From NCBI RefSeq assembly GCF_027924665.1, contig NZ_AP027043.1:682001-746000 (forward strand): a DNA stretch of 64,000 nucleotides. The letters are read 5' to 3'. Shown here one piece after another: positions 31,880 to 39,837 of this stretch. The stretch comes from Flavobacterium sp. GSB-24 (GTDB lineage Bacteria; Bacteroidota; Bacteroidia; Flavobacteriales; Flavobacteriaceae). How positions within the stretch are numbered: the first letter of the stretch is position 1; each line of letters begins with the position of its first letter. The position numbers and the translations under genes are program-made. Under the pieces are notes generated by a model. The model saw only the letters and a program-made list of their open reading frames with translations, had not been told where the DNA came from and did no database searches.

Positions 31880-31974
31880 TTTTTTAATTTTATTCTCAGT
31901 GTTCAGTGACAGTTTACAGTCTCAAACAATGAAAACTGAGACTGCAACTGTAAACTTATCCCGAAGTGTCGGGA
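31880..31974. repeat. inverted repeat in a short intergenic gap
   Basis: 'GACAGTTTACAGTCTCA' and, 15 bases later, 'TGAGACTGCAACTGTAAAC' pair with one or two mismatches, followed by the small CCCGA-AGTG-TCGGG hairpin. Non-coding. Confidence 0.5.
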
Positions 31975-32331
31975 CTACTCAATAAGTTTTCTTTCTAAAA
32001 AATAATTTACAATTGCTTCTTTCATTAAAACCGACTGTTCTCCTGCTTTTAATGGCGGTAATTCTTCTTTTACTTTGTAATGCGGCCAGCCTTCAGCATC
32101 AAAAAAATCGAATTCATAAAATCCGTAAGGCTCAAGCAATCTGCAGATGGCGATGTGCATTAGGTTGAGTTTTTCATCTTTTTTGAATTCGCGGTGCAAT
32201 TTTCCGAGCTCCTGAACTCCTATTAGGTAAATAATGGCATCTAAATCTAAATCTTCGCCTTGCGAAAACTGATTAGATAGTATTTCAACGAGCTTTTCCC
32301 ATCGCTCTTTTAATTGTGTATCTCTAGACAT
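31975..32331 (-). CDS. hypothetical protein, 118 aa
   Basis: A small acidic helical protein, 'KERWEKLVEILSNQF', 'DLDLDAIIYLIGVQELGKLHR', 'EPYGFYEFDFFDAEGWPHYKV'. No signal peptide or cysteine motif. Proteins with this look are common and uncharacterised in flavobacteria. It is divergent from the cvpA-like gene, with its own -7 element (TATCTTTG on the minus strand at 32427-32434). Confidence 0.7.
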   Translation of the reverse strand: MSRDTQLKERWEKLVEILSNQFSQGEDLDLDAIIYLIGVQELGKLHREFKKDEKLNLMHIAICRLLEPYGFYEFDFFDAEGWPHYKVKEELPPLKAGEQSVLMKEAIVNYFLERKLIE

Positions 32332-32426
32332 TGTATGATTTTAGATTGTTGATTTTAGATAAGATTGCTCAAAAATTCAATTCTGAAGGGGGGCAGAATT
32401 ACAATCTGTATTCTAAATTTGATTTG

Positions 32427-32434
32427 CAAAGATA
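32427..32434 (-). promoter_or_regulatory. -7 promoter element of the 118-aa protein gene
   Basis: Reads TATCTTTG on the minus strand, about 95 bases before the start codon; exact consensus but a long leader. Confidence 0.5.
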
Positions 32435-32540
32435 CATAGTTCAAATTCAATGTGCCTAAAAAAATTAAACACATAAAGTTACATTTGCCATTAAAGTCAT
32501 GAACCTTTGTCTCTCTGCACCTGTGAACCTTAAAAAAACA

Positions 32541-32548
32541 TATATTTG
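32541..32548 (+). promoter_or_regulatory. -7 promoter element of the cvpA-like gene
   Basis: TATATTTG, 25 bases before the chosen start. It supports starting the protein at 32574 and not at the upstream in-frame ATG, which lies before this element. Confidence 0.55.
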
Positions 32549-32573
32549 CGGCTTTATTAAACACACAGAAAAC

Positions 32574-33125
32574 ATGAGTTTTTTTGATATTATTGTTGCC
32601 GCACTTCTGGCTTTTAGTTTATACAAAGGAATTAAAAATGGACTTTTTGTAGAAGTTGCTTCTTTTATTTCGCTGTTATTAGGAATTTATCTTGCCATTA
32701 AATTTTCTTCTTTAATGACTGGAATGATTTCAAAACATGTCTCCTGGAATCCGACAAATATTCAACTTACGGCTTTTGTATTAACGTTTATTCTAGTTGT
32801 AATTGGTGTTTATTTTCTAGCTAAAATATTAACCGGAATTGCCGATTTTGCCATGCTGGGATGGATGAACAAATTAGGAGGAGGTCTTTTCAGGGTTTTA
32901 AAGACCATTCTTATTCTAAGTATTTTTATCGCTTTGTTTGAAAAAATAAACTTCAATAATACTTTCGCTAAAAAAGAAACTTTAGACAATTATATTTTTT
33001 ATAATCCCGTAAAAAAAGTTGCTGCTTTTGTATATCCGTCGATTGAAAAATGGTATGAGACTTTTAAAAAGGAACATTCTGAAAAACCACAAGAAAAAGA
33101 AACTTCTGAATCTGAAAAAGAATAA
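32574..33125 (+). CDS. CvpA family membrane protein
   Basis: A 183-residue inner-membrane protein with four hydrophobic segments: about 3-20, 25-45 ('VASFISLLLGIYLAIKF'), 63-88 ('LTAFVLTFILVVIGVYFLA') and 105-125. It opens 'MSFFDIIVAALLAFSLYKGI', the CvpA signature, and has the 'GWMNKLGGGLFRVLK' loop. The tail is Glu/Lys-rich. E. coli CvpA is needed for colicin V production; the general role is unclear. I reject the 25-residue upstream extension because it lies before the promoter element. Confidence 0.85.
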   Translation: MSFFDIIVAALLAFSLYKGIKNGLFVEVASFISLLLGIYLAIKFSSLMTGMISKHVSWNPTNIQLTAFVLTFILVVIGVYFLAKILTGIADFAMLGWMNKLGGGLFRVLKTILILSIFIALFEKINFNNTFAKKETLDNYIFYNPVKKVAAFVYPSIEKWYETFKKEHSEKPQEKETSESEKE

Positions 33126-33502
33126 TTCATATATCAAACCCGACAGGTTTTATCCCGAGGCTTCGGGACTGTCGGGTTTCTTATTAACGACAACAAAATT
33201 ATATATCGCTCCGCTGGAGCTTTAGTATTTACGCTTATTTATTTTGCTACAAATATTTCGCTTCTCCGAAGCTTTTTTTAAATAACCCTAAAAGGTTTAC
33301 AAACCTATCGAGTTTGTTTTTATACATATCTTTTATTTTATAAAGCCTCAGAGAGGCAAAATATTTATAGAAATTAAATCGTGCGAATGTAAAAAAAGCT
33401 CCAGCGGAGCGACATATATTTCGCTCCGCTGGAGCATTATATTGTAAATGTTTATTTTTTCTATAAATATTTCGCTTCTCAGAAACTTTTCTAAAATACT
33501 AT
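33126..33502. repeat. complex of palindromic repeats downstream of the PUL
   Basis: This 377-base gap is almost all repeat. It holds AAACCCGACAG/CTGTCGGGTTT (33136-33179) with an inner CCCGA-GGCT-TCGGG hairpin. Two direct copies of a unit of about 76 bases follow (33201-33276 and 33414-33490), each with CGCTCCGCTGGAGC and ATATTTCGCTTCTC. Between them is an inverted CGCTCCGC unit and a GCCTC-AGA-GAGGC hairpin. No gene is present. Confidence 0.7.
33398..33435. terminator. 14-bp perfect hairpin past the last PUL gene
   Basis: GCTCCAGCGGAGCG and its exact complement enclose a 10-base loop, 67 bases beyond the GH95 stop (minus strand). The minus-strand side is followed by a run of T, so it can end PUL transcripts. 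Confidence 0.65.
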
Positions 33503-35899
33503 TTAGAATTTGATTTCTAGGCTTTCTCCTTTTTTCAAAACAATCTCTTGTTTTTTATCACCAAAGATCAAAGTTGTTTTTCCTCCATTTTTAGAAGAAA
33601 CAATTACTTTTTCTGGTTTTTTATTGCTCCAAGTCATTTCAATTTCAAATCCGCCTCTTGCGCAGATACCACTTACAGAACCTTCGTCCCAAGCGTCTGG
33701 CAAAGCAGGCAATAATCGAATTTCGTTTTCGTCTGACTGAACTAACATTTCCGCCACAGCTGCTGCGCCTCCAAAATTACCATCAATTTGAAATGGCGGA
33801 TGTGCATCGAATAAATTTGGATATGTTCCTCCTCCTCTTCTTGGTTTTTCTGTTTTTTTACCATCTGGATCAACGTAACGCAATAATTCACGGAACATTT
33901 TATAAGCGCGGTTTCCGTCCCAAAGTCTCGCCCAAAGATTAATTCTCCAGCCTTTTGACCAGCCTGTAGTTTCATCGCCTTTTATTTCTAAAGTTTTTCT
34001 AGAAGCTTCAGCCAAATCGGGTGTTTTTAAAGGCGTGATATGATCGCCCGGAAAAAGTCCAAATAACTGCGATTGATGGCGGTGTTTTGGATCATTATCA
34101 TCCCAATCAAAATACCACTCTTGAAGATTTCCTTTTTTACCAATTTGATATGGATAAAGCTTTGCAAGCGCTGTTTCTAATTTTGCTCTAAAATCAGCAT
34201 CTGTATTCAGAACTTTTGAAGCTTTTATCGTTTTATCAAAACATTCACGAATCATAGCCAAATCGGCTGTTCCGCCGTATAAAGTAGCTCCGACAAAACC
34301 ATCTGCCAATTTATATTGATTTTCTGGCGAAGTTGATGGCGACGTAATGAGATTTCCGTTTTTATCTGTTACAAGCCAGCCCAAACAAAATTCGGCTGCG
34401 CCTTTCATTAAAGGATATCCTTCTTTTTTCAAATAAGCAACATCTTTAGTAAAAATATAATGTTCCCAAATGTGTGTGCTCAGCCACGCGCCCGCCATTG
34501 GCCAGCAAGCCCACATTGGGTCTTCTTTTCCAAATTGCCCAACTGGATTGGTCATTGCCCAAATATCTGAGTTATGTGCCGCTGCCCATCCTTTATTTAC
34601 TCCATAAAAAGTCTTAGCCGTAACTTTTCCTGTTACAGAAAGATTTTTAATAAAACTCAAAAGTGACGAATGCATTTCTGAAAGATTGGTGTTTTCCGCC
34701 AGCCAGTAATTTTCTTCCAGATTGATATTCATGGTATAATTACTGCTCCAAGGCGGACTCAAATGCGGATTCCAAAGTCCTTGCAAATTGGCCGGAACGC
34801 CCAAAGTCCTTGATGAACTGATTAGCAGATAACGTCCGAAATTGAAATACAAAATTTCTAAGTTTTTATCTTCTTTTCCGTCAGCGTAGCGCAATAAACG
34901 TTCGTCTGTTGGTAAATCTGGAGCGGTTGTTTTTCCTAAATCTAAATTTACACGATTAAAGAATTTTTGATAATCGGCAATATGGGATTCTTTTACTTTA
35001 TCGAATGATTTTGCATAAGCTTTGTTTAAATTTTGTAATGCAATTGACACTTCATCTAAACCTTCTGTTGCGGGATTTTTATCAAAACCATTAAAACTTG
35101 TGGCAACAGAAACATAAATAATAGCTTCAGTTGCATCTTTTAAACTTAAAGATTCTCTCGAACTTGTAATTTTTCCATCAGTTTTTTTGATTTGGATTAA
35201 AGTCGTAAATCTTGTTCCTCTTTCTTTTATGTCTAAATATTTGGGTAAAACGGTATATCCAGCATTTTCATGAATTGGTGCAGAACCTGTTAGAACCAAA
35301 ATATTGTTTCTTACTTCAACATTTGACTTTAAGAGACTTTTTAAATTGACATCAAAATTCAAAGCGCCTTTTTGATCGGCTGTCAATTTGATGATCATTA
35401 TTTGATCTGGAGCCGAAACAAAATATTCACGCGTATATTTTATGCCGGCCATTTCGTAACTTACTTTTGAAATCGCGTTCGAAAGATCCAGTTCCCGATG
35501 ATAATTTACTGCTTTTCCTTTTTCGGAATTATTGATTTCTAATGTTCCTAAAGGCGCATACGATTCGGAGTTTTTTCCCTGAACTTTTTTATTTAATTCT
35601 TCAGCCAGTTTATAGTTCTCGTTTTTTAAAGCTTCCCGAATTGCTGGAATGTTTTTATACGCATCTGGACTCATATTAGCATTTACAGGTTCGCCCGACC
35701 AAAGCGTAATATCATTCAAATAAATTTTATCCGAATTGGCGCCTCCAAAAACGGTTGCTCCCATTTTTCCATTTCCTAAAACTAAGCTTTCCTCAAAGAA
35801 TTCTGCAGGCTGCTTGTACCATAAAACATTTTTAGATTGCGCAGAAACGTTTGTAAAGTAAGATGTGAGAAGTAAGATGAGAAATGTTTTTTTTATCAT
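33503..35899 (-). CDS. GH95 family alpha-L-fucosidase (or alpha-L-galactosidase)
   Basis: A 798-residue secreted glycoside hydrolase with signal peptide (about 1-20). It opens 'NVLWYKQPAEFFEESLVLGNGKMGATVFGG', the GH95 N-terminal domain. The catalytic (alpha/alpha)6 barrel has 'NYTMNINLEENYWLAE' with the Asn pair that activates water, 'SPSTSPENQYKL' with the general acid Glu, and 'HPPFQIDGNFGGAAAVAEML' with the conserved Asp. The family is inverting and removes alpha-1,2-L-fucose, or L-galactose, from side chains such as those of xyloglucan. It is the last gene of the PUL; its partners point to fucosylated xyloglucan. Confidence 0.92.
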   Translation of the reverse strand: MIKKTFLILLLTSYFTNVSAQSKNVLWYKQPAEFFEESLVLGNGKMGATVFGGANSDKIYLNDITLWSGEPVNANMSPDAYKNIPAIREALKNENYKLAEELNKKVQGKNSESYAPLGTLEINNSEKGKAVNYHRELDLSNAISKVSYEMAGIKYTREYFVSAPDQIMIIKLTADQKGALNFDVNLKSLLKSNVEVRNNILVLTGSAPIHENAGYTVLPKYLDIKERGTRFTTLIQIKKTDGKITSSRESLSLKDATEAIIYVSVATSFNGFDKNPATEGLDEVSIALQNLNKAYAKSFDKVKESHIADYQKFFNRVNLDLGKTTAPDLPTDERLLRYADGKEDKNLEILYFNFGRYLLISSSRTLGVPANLQGLWNPHLSPPWSSNYTMNINLEENYWLAENTNLSEMHSSLLSFIKNLSVTGKVTAKTFYGVNKGWAAAHNSDIWAMTNPVGQFGKEDPMWACWPMAGAWLSTHIWEHYIFTKDVAYLKKEGYPLMKGAAEFCLGWLVTDKNGNLITSPSTSPENQYKLADGFVGATLYGGTADLAMIRECFDKTIKASKVLNTDADFRAKLETALAKLYPYQIGKKGNLQEWYFDWDDNDPKHRHQSQLFGLFPGDHITPLKTPDLAEASRKTLEIKGDETTGWSKGWRINLWARLWDGNRAYKMFRELLRYVDPDGKKTEKPRRGGGTYPNLFDAHPPFQIDGNFGGAAAVAEMLVQSDENEIRLLPALPDAWDEGSVSGICARGGFEIEMTWSNKKPEKVIVSSKNGGKTTLIFGDKKQEIVLKKGESLEIKF

Positions 35900-35915
35900 A
35901 TCTGTATTATCTTAT

Positions 35916-36010
35916 CCTAACAGGTTTTTAAAACCTGTTAGGTATTTATTGAATATCTAAAACTAATAAAAATCTATGTCATACCTAACAGGTTTTGGAA
36001 ACCTGTTAGG
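35916..36010. repeat. paired CCTAACAGG palindrome, copy 1
   Basis: Two hairpins, CCTAACAGGTTTT-AAAACCTGTTAGG (35916-35942) and the same arms again (35984-36010), are separated by 41 bases that include AAAAATCTAT. Outer flanks are TAT...TAT and ATA...ATA, so the whole element is also an inverted pair. Copies 2 and 3 are at 43747-43852 and 48572-48662. Confidence 0.75.
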
Positions 36011-36022
36011 ATAGAAATCAGA

Positions 36023-36106
36023 TGTTCCTACGGAACAATATTGCATTGTTAATTTTTTACAACGGATTTCATCCGTTGCTACCGATGAATTGTTCCTAAC
36101 GGAACA
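36023..36106. repeat. GTTCCTACGGAAC / CAACGGAT palindromes
   Basis: TGTTCCTACGGAACA (36023-36037), CAACGGAT-TTC-ATCCGTTG (36060-36078) and TGTTCCTAACGGAACA (36091-36106) are three small palindromes in a row. The first and last match each other and part of the element at 20239-20268. Confidence 0.6.
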
Positions 36107-36197
36107 TTTTTAATTTATTTTTCATTCAAACAAGTTTCGAAAACCGTTCAAATTACCTTTTACTTCTCACTAATTAATAAGGACTAATCACTAAGAA

Positions 36198-38144
36198 CTA
36201 CTTACTAACCGAATACTTTTCATTCGCCGTAATCATTTCCCAATTATCGGTTCTGAAAGGCGATGCAGGGAATTTTTCTTTATTGAAAAGATTAATTGCT
36301 GTATCATCATCTGCCCATCCATAATGCACTGCAACTGGATTTTGAACTTTATCGCTTGAAACAATGATTTTGTTGTCTTTGATTATCGCTTTCGCGGCAT
36401 GAAAAACTTTGTCTGAACCTGCAATTTCGAATCCTTTTAATTCATCGTTATTTGGCGTTGATATTCCACTGCCAATGTTATCAAAAGTCAAAATGATTTG
36501 ATTTCCTTTTATTTCTTGAGACTTATAAGCTGGTCCGCTGTGAACTTGTTTTTTACCGTAAATATTGTTCATCGCAACTGCCGCTAATCGTAAACCGACG
36601 TCTTGTTTGTTGGTTGGATGAATGTCTTTTGCGTTACCAATATCGGTTGTAACCACCATTCCGGTATTTTTCAATTTTAAAGTTTCAGATTGTGCTTCGC
36701 GAAGTTCTGCCCAACGGCTTCCTTTCTGACTGTTACCACCAAATTCGTCGAAAGTTGACAATTGAACAAAGTAAAAAGGAAAGTCTCCTTGTTTGAATTT
36801 AGTTCTCCAATCGTTGATCATTAACGGAAATGACTTTTTGTATTCTGCTGCTCTCCAAACATTGGCTTCGCCCTGATACCACAAAACGCCCTGCATCGCG
36901 TAAGGAACCAACGGATTTACCATGGCATTGTACAATAATGAAGGATAACTGTTTGGCGAAATCGCAATTTTTACCTGTACAACATTAAACTTCCAAAGTC
37001 CGTCAAGCGGAAGATTTGTGTCTTTAAAATCGATTTTTAAATCAGTTGGATCGCCATAGATTCCGCCGCCGCCGCTGTAATCTGTAATTCTAACCGCGAT
37101 TACATTGGTACCCTCTTTCAAGACATTTGCAGGAATTTTATAAACTCGTAGTTTGTCCCAAAGATTATTCGTTCCAACTTCAACTCCATTGACATAAGTT
37201 TTGTCTTCGTCGTCAACTTTTGCCAAATGCAAAACAGCTTCTTTTTTGGCTTGTTCTGCTGTTAAAACAATTGTTTTTCGCATCCAGACAATTCCATCGA
37301 TATTGCCAATCTGCTGATTTTCCCAAAGCGAAGGCACTTTTATTTCCGGCCAGTTTTTATCCTGAAAGTTAGGATCTTTAAATTGATTTTCATTTTCCAG
37401 AGAAACATCAAAACCTTGTACTTTTTTGAGATTATCTAAAACTGATTTCTTATAAATTTCAAAAACCGAATCAATATCTACCACTGGAACATCTGCAATC
37501 ATCGCTTTGAATTCCGGGCTGTTTTGAAAAGCTTCACGGCTTGTCCAGGTTTCTACGTTTGTTCCGCCCCAAGAAGTATTGATGATACCGATTGGAATTT
37601 TTAATTCTGCATATAATTTTCTGGCGAAATAATAACCAACTGCCGTAAAATTGCCAACCGTTTCTTTATTTGCTGCTTCCCATTTTCCTTGTTTCAAATC
37701 GTCTTTTGGAGTGCCGCTTAAATCTTGAGCGACACCAAAATGACGAATCATAGGATAATTAGAATCTGCAATTTCTTTTTCGGCATTCATGGTTTTGTAA
37801 ACCTGAAATTCCATATTAGATTGTCCGCTGCAAATCCAAACTTCACCAACCAAAACATTCTTGATGGTGATTTTATTTTTTCCAATAATGATTAATTCAA
37901 ATGGTCCGCCGGCTTTTTCAGCATTTAAATTCACTATCCATTTTCCGTTTTTATCGGCTTGTGTTTTCTTAATTTGTTTGTTGAAGTGAATTTCTACACT
38001 TTCATTTGGATCTGCAAAACCCCAAATCGGGATTTGCTTGTCTCTTTGAAGCACCATTCCGTCAGAGAATATTAAAGGCATTCTCACATTAGCATTTGAC
38101 AAAACACTAATTATCAGAAAAATAAATAGTAAACTCTTTTTCAT
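36198..38144 (-). CDS. sialate O-acetylesterase-like SGNH esterase (CE20-like)
   Basis: A 648-residue secreted esterase with an N-terminal signal. After an N-terminal beta domain ('VRMPLIFSDGMVLQRDKQIP') comes the SGNH serine motif 'WICSGQSNMEFQVYKTMN', then 'NTSWGGTNVETWTSREAF', a jelly-roll insert of about 150 residues ('GIVWMRKTIVLTAEQAKKEA'), 'VLWYQGEANVWRAAEYK' and the Asp/His pair in 'DIGNAKDIHPTNKQDVG'. The insert between the SGNH blocks is a feature of CE20 xyloglucan acetylesterases. Here, beside xyloglucan-type enzymes, removal of acetyl groups from galactose or fucose side chains is the likeliest job. Substrate is inferred, not shown. Confidence 0.87.
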   Translation of the reverse strand: MKKSLLFIFLIISVLSNANVRMPLIFSDGMVLQRDKQIPIWGFADPNESVEIHFNKQIKKTQADKNGKWIVNLNAEKAGGPFELIIIGKNKITIKNVLVGEVWICSGQSNMEFQVYKTMNAEKEIADSNYPMIRHFGVAQDLSGTPKDDLKQGKWEAANKETVGNFTAVGYYFARKLYAELKIPIGIINTSWGGTNVETWTSREAFQNSPEFKAMIADVPVVDIDSVFEIYKKSVLDNLKKVQGFDVSLENENQFKDPNFQDKNWPEIKVPSLWENQQIGNIDGIVWMRKTIVLTAEQAKKEAVLHLAKVDDEDKTYVNGVEVGTNNLWDKLRVYKIPANVLKEGTNVIAVRITDYSGGGGIYGDPTDLKIDFKDTNLPLDGLWKFNVVQVKIAISPNSYPSLLYNAMVNPLVPYAMQGVLWYQGEANVWRAAEYKKSFPLMINDWRTKFKQGDFPFYFVQLSTFDEFGGNSQKGSRWAELREAQSETLKLKNTGMVVTTDIGNAKDIHPTNKQDVGLRLAAVAMNNIYGKKQVHSGPAYKSQEIKGNQIILTFDNIGSGISTPNNDELKGFEIAGSDKVFHAAKAIIKDNKIIVSSDKVQNPVAVHYGWADDDTAINLFNKEKFPASPFRTDNWEMITANEKYSVSK

Positions 38145-38256
38145 TTTTTCTATTTTGAATATTTTTAGCTCTATAAGAGATATAAGTTATTTAAGTTTTA
38201 ATTTAATATTGTACTTAAATTTACTTATATCACTTTTAGGGTTTAACTAATTTTTT

Positions 38257-39750
38257 TTACTGTAATCCTTCTATTAAGGCGTTTAAAGCCTGTGTATCAA
38301 AAACAGTATTATTGCTTCTATTGAAAATTCCGAAACCGTTGTTTCCTATGCTTCCTTCATCCCAATAAAATGGTAATAATCCGTTTGCTTTTGCTGTTTT
38401 TACCACTGTTTTTAAATAATAAGCTCTTGAATTTAAATGTAAAGTCAGAGCATCTCCCGTTAAAGTTGTTCTTCGGATTGCTCCAAATTCTCCCAATAAA
38501 ACTGGAATTCCTTTATCTACAAATTGTGTTTTCATTAATTTGAAGTTTTTCTCCAAATCTGCTTCCTCTCCCCAAGTGGCATTTCGTTCTGTATCGGTTG
38601 TAGAGTGAAAACCAGTTCCCCAATAATAAAACATTTTACCCCAAGTCTCATCTTTGGTTAAACCAGCAAAGTTCCAAGGCGAATAATAATGCACTTCGAC
38701 CATCATTCTGCCAGTTACTTTATCTACTGGCAATGTAGTCATTAATTTGTTTGTTTTTTCGATATCTGTTGTCGGCCCTTGAACGACTAAAACACGAGAA
38801 GCGTTTTTTCCTCCAGTTGAACGAACTGCATCAATAAAAGTTTGGTGGTAAGAAGTTAAAACCGCCATTTGAGCAGCATCTTCAACCGCTGGTTCGTTGG
38901 CGCTTGCAAAAAGCAAATGCTCATCGAAACCTCTTAAATGTGTTGCGATTTGTTCCCAAAAAGCTTTTTGTTTGGCGTTGTTTTCTACTTTTTTGGCTTC
39001 GGTAATATTGTTTTCCAGCCATCCGCCGTCCCAATGAATATTAACCAAAACATACATATCATTATCGACGCAATACTGCACTACTTCTTTTACTCTGTTC
39101 AGCCATTCTGTTTTGATTTTTGCTGTTGAAGCATTTTCCAAATTTTGATTCCAAGAACACGGAATTCTGATGGCATTGAAACCTTTTGCTTTTACAGCAT
39201 CAATCAGCTCTTTGGTAACTTTTGGATTTCCCCAAGCGGTTTCACCTCCAGTTGCTTCCAAAGTATTTCCGATATTCCATCCGAGTTTAATCTTAGCTGC
39301 CAATTCAACTGCTGAACTTCCCATTCCAGAAGCATCTGCTGCAATTGGATTCGTATTATAACTTGGGTACAAACTTCCTGCTGCCTGAGAAATTGAAATT
39401 TCTGAAGCATTCCCTTCTGTAGAAGTTAATTTCAATACTGTATTTCGTACTGCTGTATCTACATTTTCTGAAGCCGTAATTTTTACAATCGTGCTTCCTG
39501 AAGTCCCAACTGCTTGACTTAATTTTATCCAACTTGCGGGATTACTTAAAGTCCAATTTGTTGCATTAGAATTAATAGTAATCTCAACTGTAGTTTCTTT
39601 ACTTTCAAAATCAATTTTATTAATGCTCGAAACAACTGTCTTTATGGATACAGGAGGCGCATCTTCTTTCTCAGAACTACAGGCTAAAACTCCTATAAAA
39701 GCAAAACACAGGGCGAAGCTTAACAGGTAATCTTTAATTGTATTTTTCAT
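38257..39750 (-). CDS. GH5 endo-glucanase lipoprotein with BACON domain, probable xyloglucanase
   Basis: A 497-residue surface lipoprotein (signal ends 'GVLACSS'). Residues about 35-120 form a BACON domain ('WIKLSQAVGTSGSTIVKI'), which holds the enzyme away from the membrane. The GH5 barrel begins 'AAKIKLGWNIGNTLEATG', the GH5_4-type opening, and carries 'NAIRIPCSWNQ', 'VLVNIHWDGGW', acid/base Glu in 'LFASANEPAVED', 'MVEVHYYSPWNF' and nucleophile Glu in 'VLLGEFGAIRR'. It should make the first cut in the beta-1,4-glucan backbone at the cell surface. I choose the ATG at 39750 because it begins the signal peptide directly. Confidence 0.93.
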   Translation of the reverse strand: MKNTIKDYLLSFALCFAFIGVLACSSEKEDAPPVSIKTVVSSINKIDFESKETTVEITINSNATNWTLSNPASWIKLSQAVGTSGSTIVKITASENVDTAVRNTVLKLTSTEGNASEISISQAAGSLYPSYNTNPIAADASGMGSSAVELAAKIKLGWNIGNTLEATGGETAWGNPKVTKELIDAVKAKGFNAIRIPCSWNQNLENASTAKIKTEWLNRVKEVVQYCVDNDMYVLVNIHWDGGWLENNITEAKKVENNAKQKAFWEQIATHLRGFDEHLLFASANEPAVEDAAQMAVLTSYHQTFIDAVRSTGGKNASRVLVVQGPTTDIEKTNKLMTTLPVDKVTGRMMVEVHYYSPWNFAGLTKDETWGKMFYYWGTGFHSTTDTERNATWGEEADLEKNFKLMKTQFVDKGIPVLLGEFGAIRRTTLTGDALTLHLNSRAYYLKTVVKTAKANGLLPFYWDEGSIGNNGFGIFNRSNNTVFDTQALNALIEGLQ

Positions 39751-39837
39751 CTTATTTGGTTTGGTGGTTAACATCAACGCCAGCTTTAAAAGGGCTGGCG
39801 TTAATTATAGTTAGATTTTATCAAAAAGAAACAGCGG

